Shown piece after piece: positions 6,510 to 11,633 of a stretch of DNA of 11,633 bases (within the stretch, counting starts at the first letter, position 1; every line of letters starts with the position of its first letter). Source of the stretch: Micrococcales bacterium UBA4448 (GTDB lineage: Bacteria > Actinomycetota > Actinomycetes > Actinomycetales > Microbacteriaceae). A model generated the notes under the pieces. That model worked only from the letters and a program-made list of their open reading frames with translations, did no database searches and was not told where the DNA came from. Both the position numbers and the translations under genes were made by a program. The stretch spans positions 1 to 11,633 of the forward strand of contig DGPE01000010.1 of the NCBI GenBank assembly GCA_002390305.1, read 5' to 3'.

Positions 6510-9375
6510 TAGTGACCTGCCTCGCTAAAAGCATCTGGCAGTTTGCATCGGCGTGGCAGTGATCCGAGATGCTTGCCACAAATTGCTCCTGCCCAATCTC
6601 GTTTTCTGCTCTTGCTAACAGCTCAAGTATTTCTGCTTGAAAATCACCATCAAGCTCAGGTTGTTCAAGCACCTTCAACGAACCCGACCCAACTGAAATG
6701 ATTCGCCCGCCGACAACCTTGTCTTGATAGGCCTCGCGAAGGCCAAGCTGGTAAAGCGCCAACTGCCTGTGCTCTGCTGCTTCTTTGGCGCTGGGAGGTT
6801 TTCCGGTTTTTAGGTCCGCTGCAATTAGACCCTCGGAGGTTCTTTCTACGCGATCAATCTTTCCGGCCACCACCAGGCGGCCAAGTTCTATTTCAAAGCC
6901 CTGTTCGCTTTCAACAAGGTGATTCGATCCGGAGAGATATTCAGCCATGTAACCTGCCATTTTCATGGCCTTTCGCTTTGCGGCCAATGACAACCAATCA
7001 GTCTCAAACTTAAGAGTGTGCCAATTCGATTCAACGAATCCGGCCAGAGCATCAGGACCAGTTGCCAGCTCCATCGCCGAGTGCAGCAAAGTACCGACAG
7101 ATGCTTCAAAGCTCTTGCCATCACCGCCAAAATTATTTATAAACCAGTGCAGCGGGCATTTCTCGAATGCATCCAACCTCGAAGCACTCAGCCTCAATTG
7201 CTCAGCTTCGTTGATTACCGGCTCTTCAGTTGAGAGCGGCAAGAGGCCCTGCCAGTTACTCGGATGAGCCCCGGCAGTTCCACTTAGTGCAAGGGCAGCA
7301 AGCATGGCCGCAGCACTGACATCACCCTGCATAAGCTCTCTTCTGAGCTTGCCAACCAGACGCCTCGGGTCAAAGTCGACATCGATTGTTTTGACACTGG
7401 GCTCCAATCTCGCCATCTGGAGAAACTGTGAGGGTTGCTCGTCGCTGGCCGAGGTCGCAGAAAGAATCAACCTGGACCTTGTCACTCCAAGGCTCTTATA
7501 AAAAAGTCTGAGCTCATCGGCCAACTCCGATCGCGTCGGCATTGTTGGATCCTCAGACCTTCCAAGCAAATAGCCCTGAAGGCTCGCGGCCCCTAAAAGT
7601 GAATTCCTGGGTCGCAAATTAGGCCAAATCCCCTCCTGGAGCCTGGGCATTGCAACCACCTGAAAAGATTTCCCACTGAGCTGTGCGGAGGTTGCCAGCA
7701 CTACACGATCGCGCAGGCCGATTTGAGCAAGCGAGTCCTCTGGAATCGATGCCTGCAACTGCAGGGCAACAAATTCTCTGGCACCGAGTCCATGCTTCTG
7801 ATCAAACCTGCTTGCGGCTGCGAAAAGCTCCAGAATTGCATCAAGGTCACGGTTTGCTGCCAGAGCAACTTCAGTTGCCCCCTTTGCAAGAACCACCAAC
7901 TCTTTTTGATTCGCCAGCGACCAGACCTTACTGACGAATTCATATGCACCAATTTCTGGATTTGCCCTCAGCATTAGCCCCAAGCTGATCGCCTTATTTA
8001 GCTTCTTGACCTCCCTGGAATCAAAGTCAATTTCAGAATCAAAAAGAGCCTCAAGCATCTGATTTCGGGTTAGGTTTTGAAAATCCTCCAGCATCGTCAG
8101 CTGCCTGAATAGCCTTCGTTGTTGAATAACATTTAGCCCAATCAGCCTTGATCCGAGCAGCTCGAGACTCAGACTGGAAGTTGGTGTTGCAAAAACTAAG
8201 CTGCCGAAATCTAGTACTGATCTTGCCGCCGGCTGGTCTCGAAGGGCCGCCTGTGCCCCCAGGATTCGAACCGGGACTGACCTTGCCGACAGCGCAGTTG
8301 CGAGCTGCTCTAATTGCACTCGGGTGCGGCAGACCACTGCCATTTCGCCCCAGCTAATCAAATCACTCACCCTGGATTGACGTAACACACTTGCTAGATA
8401 GTCCGTTTCTGCAATCTGATTATCAAATACCGCGTATTCGATGGCCTCGGAATCTTTTTCCCGTGGTCGGTGGGCAAAAGACTGCGCGGTTGGAATCCGT
8501 TCCACAATCCTTGCCATCAGAGCCTGAACCTGTTCAGGTTGAGAGTGTCCTGGCTCAAGGTAGATCTCCCGAAGTGTCGGAAGCGCGTTTCTGGTTTCCG
8601 GTATGAAACCGCCAGCGGACCTAAAGCCAAGCGATGCCGAATCAGGATCCCCAAAAACCACCAACCTGGAATTTTCTGAGAGCTGAAGCAAAAACTTGAT
8701 CCCTGCATTTGATAAATCCTGGGCATCATCGACCAGCACGATTCTTGGTGGGGAGTATCCTGCCAGAGCCCCGGTTGCCCTGGTAATTAGTTGGGAAGGG
8801 TCAACCTGGTTGGCTGCCTCCAACACCGCTAAGTACTTTGGCAAAAGATCTAGTGCCACCTGCCATTTGGCGCCTGGCCAACGAGTTTGTAATTCAGCTA
8901 GCGCTTCGAGGGACAATTGATTTTCAGTAAGAACGGCAAACAGGTCTCTAATTTCGTTATGAAAACCAGCAAGAGACGAGGTCATTGAATCAAAGCCCCA
9001 AGCAGAGGCTCCCCTGTCGGCCTGTGCCTGCGCCACCAGCTCAGCAATCAATACTTGCTGTCTGGCTCCAGAAATTAACTGAATCTCGGGTTGCTCGGCC
9101 CTGAGAATTTCGAAAGCGAGCGAGGTAATCGATCTGGCCCGAGGTGAGAGTGCAACCTGATCTGAGCCAATTGCCAGCTGGTCACGAAGAGAGGTTGCTG
9201 CAGCCCTTGTCGGGACGACAGTGAGGATCTGCTCCGGCTTGAAGCCCTGGTCTTCTAGCCGCTTAGTAACAAATGACAGCATCGTGGTTTTACCGCTACC
9301 TGGAGCTCCAAGAATCAGCGAATTATCGGCTTCAAGAATCGCTTCGCTAGTTTTTGCCTGATCGGAATATCCCAC
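6502..9375 (-). CDS. adnA: AdnA helicase-nuclease subunit with degenerate motor
   Basis: This is the AdnA-type partner of AdnB, 957 residues (about 1050 in M. tuberculosis). Walker A is intact (GAPGSGKT, 23-30, Lys29) and Walker B reads DDAQD at 216-220. Later motor motifs depart from the SF1A consensus: motif III GDPDS (Ser246 where Gln is usual), motif IV Gly-His277-Ser with no arginine, and motif V TSAQLSGKSF (562-571) lacking the usual His and Glu. Motif VI seems to have two extra residues before Arg633. The nuclease domain is complete: His765, Asp841, Asp854-Leu-Lys856 and Gln871-x3-Tyr875. Around it lie Cys740, Cys940 and Cys946, with Ser937 where a fourth Fe-S cysteine would be expected. 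The start is GTG without a ribosome binding site but 6 bases after TAGATT, so probably leaderless. It has to start here because Walker A lies at residue 23. First gene of the adnA-adnB operon. Confidence 0.87.
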   Translation of the reverse strand: MGYSDQAKTSEAILEADNSLILGAPGSGKTTMLSFVTKRLEDQGFKPEQILTVVPTRAAATSLRDQLAIGSDQVALSPRARSITSLAFEILRAEQPEIQLISGARQQVLIAELVAQAQADRGASAWGFDSMTSSLAGFHNEIRDLFAVLTENQLSLEALAELQTRWPGAKWQVALDLLPKYLAVLEAANQVDPSQLITRATGALAGYSPPRIVLVDDAQDLSNAGIKFLLQLSENSRLVVFGDPDSASLGFRSAGGFIPETRNALPTLREIYLEPGHSQPEQVQALMARIVERIPTAQSFAHRPREKDSEAIEYAVFDNQIAETDYLASVLRQSRVSDLISWGEMAVVCRTRVQLEQLATALSARSVPVRILGAQAALRDQPAARSVLDFGSLVFATPTSSLSLELLGSRLIGLNVIQQRRLFRQLTMLEDFQNLTRNQMLEALFDSEIDFDSREVKKLNKAISLGLMLRANPEIGAYEFVSKVWSLANQKELVVLAKGATEVALAANRDLDAILELFAAASRFDQKHGLGAREFVALQLQASIPEDSLAQIGLRDRVVLATSAQLSGKSFQVVAMPRLQEGIWPNLRPRNSLLGAASLQGYLLGRSEDPTMPTRSELADELRLFYKSLGVTRSRLILSATSASDEQPSQFLQMARLEPSVKTIDVDFDPRRLVGKLRRELMQGDVSAAAMLAALALSGTAGAHPSNWQGLLPLSTEEPVINEAEQLRLSASRLDAFEKCPLHWFINNFGGDGKSFEASVGTLLHSAMELATGPDALAGFVESNWHTLKFETDWLSLAAKRKAMKMAGYMAEYLSGSNHLVESEQGFEIELGRLVVAGKIDRVERTSEGLIAADLKTGKPPSAKEAAEHRQLALYQLGLREAYQDKVVGGRIISVGSGSLKVLEQPELDGDFQAEILELLARAENEIGQEQFVASISDHCHADANCQMLLARQVTND
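6510..6523 (-). promoter_or_regulatory. Shine-Dalgarno site of adnB inside adnA
   Basis: On the minus strand a GAGGCAGG stretch ends 6 bases before the adnB ATG at 6509, within the last codons of adnA. With the 8-base overlap of the reading frames, it indicates coupled translation of the two subunits in equal amounts. Confidence 0.55.
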
Positions 9376-9381
9376 TCTTAC

Positions 9382-9387
9382 AATCTA
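9382..9387 (-). promoter_or_regulatory. Candidate -10 of leaderless adnA-adnB operon
   Basis: TAGATT on the minus strand (9387 to 9382) is followed by 6 bases and then the GTG of adnA, which puts the transcription start on or beside the start codon. No Shine-Dalgarno site is present. The same hexamer is the proposed uvrD2 -10. A convincing -35 was not found. Confidence 0.45.
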
Positions 9388-9415
9388 TTTGGACCTAAAG
9401 ACATTTTTCTTGCCG

Positions 9416-9421
9416 TAACCT
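9416..9421 (+). promoter_or_regulatory. Tentative -10 of the DUF3107 transcript
   Basis: TAACCT matches TAnnnT and would start transcription near 9428, giving a short leader that still contains the Shine-Dalgarno sequence. The same hexamer precedes the kinase-like gene. No -35 at the usual spacing was seen, so this is weak. Confidence 0.25.
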
Positions 9422-9428
9422 TATTTTC

Positions 9429-9435
9429 TAAGGAG
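9429..9435 (+). promoter_or_regulatory. Strong Shine-Dalgarno site deciding the DUF3107 start
   Basis: TAAGGAG lies 5 bases before the ATG at 9441. Its last G is also the first base of an in-frame GTG at 9435, so that GTG cannot be the real start. Confidence 0.75.
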
Positions 9436-9440
9436 TGTTT

Positions 9441-9665
9441 ATGGACGTCAGAATCGGTATCAAGGACAACGCACGAGACATCAGCTTTCAGTCTGGCCTC
9501 AGCGCCAAGGACTTGACTGCGAAGGTCACAAAGGCAATCGAAGCTAAAGAAGCAGTTCTTGAGCTAACAGATGACAAGGGAAGCATAGTTTTGGTGCCAA
9601 CCTCTTCAATCGCATACGTTGAAATCGGTGCGGAAGAAGCGCGCAGGGTAGGGTTTCTGGCCTAA
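9441..9665 (+). CDS. DUF3107 family small protein
   Basis: This 74-residue protein begins MDVRIGIKDNARDISF and ends with IAYVEIGAEEARRVGFLA. It matches my recollection of the actinobacterial DUF3107 family (M. tuberculosis Rv3208A, TB9.4), whose members are small soluble alpha/beta proteins starting with a Val-x-Ile-Gly strand. It has no signal peptide, membrane segment, cysteine or obvious catalytic residue; the function is unknown. The ATG is chosen over the upstream GTG because of the TAAGGAG at normal spacing. It faces adnA across a 65-base spacer and shares one base with the next gene (TAATG), so the two are translationally coupled. The conserved neighbourhood with adnAB and the DEAD-box helicase suggests long-standing linkage, but a role in DNA repair is only an inference. 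Confidence 0.8.
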   Translation: MDVRIGIKDNARDISFQSGLSAKDLTAKVTKAIEAKEAVLELTDDKGSIVLVPTSSIAYVEIGAEEARRVGFLA

Positions 9666-9967
9666 TGGAGCTTCTAATTATTCTCGCTTATGCGGCGATA
9701 CTGGGTCTGGTCGGAACATTTGTGTTAGACAAATCAGACCACTACGGCAGGTTTGTTCCGGTCAGCATTTCCCTAATCGCCGGCAGCGCGCTGTGGCTAC
9801 TACTAACTTGGTTCGGCTTTAGCTACTCAAGTGTTTGGATTTGGTTCATCGTCATGTTGGCAATGCCAGCAGCTGGTTTTTTTGGAACAAGAATCTTGGT
9901 TGCAAAGCGTGAGCAGGCAGAAGCCGTTGAGCTCGCCGCAATCCGACTACGCGGTAAGACCCAGTAG
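9665..9967 (+). CDS. Small three-helix membrane protein
   Basis: This 100-residue hypothetical protein has three predicted membrane segments, near residues 2-20, 31-51 and 55-79. A charged connector (Asp-Lys-Ser-Asp-His-Tyr-Gly-Arg) follows the first helix, and a charged cytosolic-looking tail of about 20 residues ends the protein. No family motif is recognised. Its ATG overlaps the DUF3107 stop by one base (TAATG), so it is probably translated by reinitiation from the same mRNA; a purine-rich AGGGTAGGG stretch lies upstream. The 3' end overlaps the ferritin-like gene by 21 bases on the opposite strand. Hydrophobic composition and the operon arrangement make it a real gene, but I cannot assign a function. 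Confidence 0.75.
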   Translation: MELLIILAYAAILGLVGTFVLDKSDHYGRFVPVSISLIAGSALWLLLTWFGFSYSSVWIWFIVMLAMPAAGFFGTRILVAKREQAEAVELAAIRLRGKTQ

Positions 9968-10705
9968 GTCCATTCTGACAGTGTGCTGAGCAATCAGCTC
10001 TGAAGTAAATGGCTCGAGCACCTTGAACTGCTCTCTGGACAGCGAGACGCGATCGTCGAATTTTGGTGTGGCAAGAATCTTGTCGAAGCTCACCGAATCC
10101 CTGATTTCCAAGAGCGCATCTCCAACAACCATCCGACCGAACATCGCAAGCCTTGGACCCAGGTCTGCATCGGCTGCGATGCCAGCGGCAAGCTCGTGAA
10201 AACAAAACTCCCCGAGATTCTTAGTCTCGAGCAATTGCTCGGCTCTAAGCCTCTTTGCAGGTGCCAACCCCTTTGAGACCCGATGCGCTGAATCCTGAAG
10301 TATTCCAAATACGACATATATCCTCATCAGATCTTCATGCCAGTCCGCACCTTCAGTTCTTATTACCAACTGATCAAGCCGCTCCCGAATGTCAGATCGC
10401 AACTCCATTTGATGCTGGCCGGATTTGATTAGCATGGCATCCAGTTGCCTAGACCGATCCCGGTAGTCCGCGGCGATGCGTGCTTGCGCCTTTGCCTGAG
10501 TGGGCAACGGTGCTTTCTGGGAGTCTTGATCACAAAGATCCGAAATCAAGCTGGAAAGCTCAGCAAGATAAGCCAGCTGTATTTCCGAGGAGGGGGTAAG
10601 CTTGGCAGGATTGAGTTGGATTTGACTGCGGCCAGCAGTGGCATCTCGCGAAGGAAGCGTAAGCTTCTGCGACACCTTGCGTATTCTGCGTAACCAATCC
10701 AACAC
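9947..10705 (-). CDS. MiaE_2/ferritin-like fold protein
   Basis: This 252-residue protein is probably an orthologue of the actinobacterial ferritin-like family represented by M. tuberculosis Rv3210c (MiaE_2, related to tRNA hydroxylase MiaE). Recognisable blocks are DWHEDLMRIYVVFG (121-134) and PRLAMFGRMVVGDALLEI (184-201), which match the DWYEALVKAYV and RLALWGRRLVGEAL patterns I recall from this family. The protein is largely helical with no membrane segment. I cannot place a full set of di-iron ligands with confidence, so enzymatic activity is unproven. The GTG start has no clean Shine-Dalgarno site but follows TATAAG by 8 bases, giving almost no leader. An N-terminal region rich in Arg and Ser (1-40) looks variable. 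It is head-to-head with the DEAD-box helicase gene, the same pairing as Rv3210c/rhlE in mycobacteria. Confidence 0.72.
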   Translation of the reverse strand: MLDWLRRIRKVSQKLTLPSRDATAGRSQIQLNPAKLTPSSEIQLAYLAELSSLISDLCDQDSQKAPLPTQAKAQARIAADYRDRSRQLDAMLIKSGQHQMELRSDIRERLDQLVIRTEGADWHEDLMRIYVVFGILQDSAHRVSKGLAPAKRLRAEQLLETKNLGEFCFHELAAGIAADADLGPRLAMFGRMVVGDALLEIRDSVSFDKILATPKFDDRVSLSREQFKVLEPFTSELIAQHTVRMDLLGLTA

Positions 10706-10713
10706 CTTGCAAG

Positions 10714-10719
10714 CTTATA
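10714..10719 (-). promoter_or_regulatory. Candidate -10 of the ferritin-like gene
   Basis: TATAAG on the minus strand matches TATAAT at five of six positions and lies 8 bases before the GTG. Transcription would begin about two bases before the start codon, a near-leaderless mRNA. No convincing -35 was seen. Confidence 0.4.
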
Positions 10720-10724
10720 GCTCT

Positions 10725-10749
10725 GCCTGAGGTCCAGAAAACCCCAGGC
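10725..10749. promoter_or_regulatory. Inverted repeat in the divergent spacer
   Basis: GCCTGAGG (10725-10732) and CCCCAGGC (10742-10749) can pair with one mismatch around a 9-base loop. It lies between the ferritin-like gene and the Shine-Dalgarno site of the DEAD-box gene. It is followed by an A-rich stretch on the + strand, so it is not a + strand terminator. It could be a leader hairpin of the helicase mRNA or an operator. Confidence 0.35.
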
Positions 10750-10759
10750 AAAAAACAAA

Positions 10760-10765
10760 CGGAGA
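10760..10765 (+). promoter_or_regulatory. Shine-Dalgarno site deciding the TTG start
   Basis: CGGAGA ends 5 bases before the TTG at 10771. The first ATG in the same frame, at codon 92, lies far past motif I, so the TTG is the only sensible start in view. Confidence 0.6.
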
Positions 10766-10770
10766 TTTTT

Positions 10771-11633
10771 TTGACTTTCAAATCACTGGGCATTGATGCA
10801 GACATCTGCGAAGCCCTCGATGCCAAAGGCATCACCAGTCCATTCCCAATTCAGCAGCAAGCCATTCCAGTTGCACTGGCTGGCACCGACATAATCGGCC
10901 AGGCAAAAACTGGAACAGGCAAAACTCTTGGTTTTGGTCTTCCACTAATTCAAGCTCTGGGAGAAAACCCGAGCAACGGAGTGCAGGCACTTGTTGTAGT
11001 GCCGACCAGGGAACTAGCCCTACAGGTTTCAGAAGACTTGATCATGGCAACCTCGAATCGCCCAACCACAGTTGTGGCGATTTACGGCGGCAAAGCTTAC
11101 GAAGGCCAGGTTGCTGCCCTAGAGGCCGGTGCTCAAATAGTTGTCGGGACGCCTGGAAGACTTCTAGACCTTGCAAAGCAAAAGCTCATGGATCTAACCA
11201 AGGTGACCTTTATGGTGTTGGATGAAGCCGATGAAATGTTGGACCTCGGGTTCCTTCCAGACGTGGAGAAGCTGTTCTCACTAACTCCCCCACAACGCCA
11301 GACCATGCTGTTCTCGGCTACGATGCCGTCTGCTATTTTGAGCCTTGCTCGCCGCTACCAGAACCGACCAATCCACATTCGTGTCAGTGACCCCGATGAA
11401 GGCAAGACCAAAGCGGACATTAAGCAGTTCGTATACCGCGCTCACGCCCTTGACAAGGACGAGGTGGTTGGCCGCATTCTTCAGGCTGAAGGCCGAGGGA
11501 AAACAGTGATTTTCGTTCGAACCAAGCGGACCTCTGCGAAGCTAGCGGAAGAACTAATTGACCGCGGATTCAACGCCGCGCCCCTCCACGGGGACATGTC
11601 CCAGGAGGCTAGAGAGAAATCGATGGCAGCTTT
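10771..11633 (+). CDS. DEAD-box RNA helicase, 3'-truncated by window end
   Basis: This is an ATP-dependent RNA helicase of the DEAD-box family; 287 codons are visible and the frame is open at the edge. Motifs: Q-motif FPIQQQAIP (25-33), motif I AKTGTGKT (45-52), Ia PTRELA (78-83), GG (106-107), Ib TPGR (127-130), II DEAD (151-154), III SAT (182-184), then in the second RecA domain VIFVRTK (246-252) and HGDMSQ (273-278). Motifs V and VI and any C-terminal extension lie beyond the window. The start is TTG at 10771, supported by CGGAGA ending 5 bases upstream and by the normal position of the FKSLGID N-terminus. Genome context (facing a ferritin-like gene, near DUF3107 and adnAB) matches M. tuberculosis rhlE (Rv3211). 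I leave the symbol open because RhlE, DeaD and CsdA types cannot be separated without the C-terminus. Probable role: RNA remodelling, ribosome assembly or decay. Confidence 0.9.
   Translation, partial: MTFKSLGIDADICEALDAKGITSPFPIQQQAIPVALAGTDIIGQAKTGTGKTLGFGLPLIQALGENPSNGVQALVVVPTRELALQVSEDLIMATSNRPTTVVAIYGGKAYEGQVAALEAGAQIVVGTPGRLLDLAKQKLMDLTKVTFMVLDEADEMLDLGFLPDVEKLFSLTPPQRQTMLFSATMPSAILSLARRYQNRPIHIRVSDPDEGKTKADIKQFVYRAHALDKDEVVGRILQAEGRGKTVIFVRTKRTSAKLAEELIDRGFNAAPLHGDMSQEAREKSMAA

Noticed and set aside
7683..8679. Several overlapping frames of 65-85 codons antisense to adnA
   Set aside because: They are short, in competing frames, without start signals, and fully explained by the adnA frame on the other strand.
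3441..9375. Helicase-nuclease pair as a phage defence system
   Set aside because: The two large proteins match AdnB and AdnA in domain order and overlap, and the surrounding genes match the housekeeping neighbourhood. No integrase, toxin or other defence gene accompanies them.
9376..9440. Rho-independent terminator or small RNA in the T-rich spacer
   Set aside because: There is no stem before the T run, and the spacer is fully used by two divergent starts.
9435..9665. Two-codon-longer DUF3107 starting at GTG 9435
   Set aside because: That GTG overlaps the TAAGGAG ribosome binding site, which is correctly spaced for the ATG at 9441.
9852..10205. 117-codon minus-strand frame over the membrane and ferritin-like genes
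   Set aside because: It is rich in Cys, Arg and His, crosses two better-supported genes and has no motif, so it is a shadow.
1..11633. CRISPR array, insertion sequence, attachment site or tRNA
   Set aside because: No spaced direct repeats, terminal inverted repeats, transposase motifs or cloverleaf-forming stretches were seen on either strand.

Overview
The window is a tightly packed chromosomal segment from an actinobacterium. The best fit is a streamlined, moderate-GC member of the Microbacteriaceae (Aquiluna/Rhodoluna-like). This rests on three things: roughly 50% GC judged by eye, frequent GTG/TTG starts (several apparently leaderless), and a gene order that recalls the Mycobacterium tuberculosis block rhlE - Rv3210c - Rv3208A (DUF3107) - adnA/adnB - uvrD2. 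The taxonomic placement and the synteny come from memory and inference, not from a search. I see no phage, transposon, CRISPR, tRNA or rRNA signal, and no gap between genes longer than about 65 bases.

Layout, left to right: (1) the 3' part of an E1/ThiF-like protein (+); (2) a short UvrD2-type helicase (-); (3) a kinase-fold, phosphotransferase-like protein (+) that lacks the catalytic residues; (4-5) the adnA-adnB operon (-), encoding the two motor-nuclease subunits of the actinobacterial double-strand-break resection machine; (6-7) DUF3107 and a three-helix membrane protein, translationally coupled (+); (8) a MiaE_2/ferritin-like protein (-); (9) the first 287 codons of a DEAD-box RNA helicase (+), cut by the window end.

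Three UvrD-superfamily proteins dominate the window. AdnB has complete helicase and nuclease motifs. AdnA has a complete nuclease triad and Walker A motif, but motor motifs III, IV and V are strongly altered, and one of the four expected Fe-S cysteines is a serine. This suggests a complex in which AdnB is the working motor and AdnA mainly supplies nuclease and structure. The kinase-like gene sits head-to-head with uvrD2 and tail-to-tail with adnB. It reads as a pseudokinase, and it is the least understood part of the locus.

The junctions are unusually regular. The three divergent spacers are 64, 65 and 65 bases, and in each an apparently leaderless GTG gene faces a gene with a Shine-Dalgarno site. 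The three convergent pairs overlap by 23, 26 and 21 bases, leaving no room for ordinary terminators. I did not find an obviously new multi-gene system. The best leads are the degenerate AdnA motor, the conserved-looking pseudokinase and the compact leaderless/divergent promoter design.
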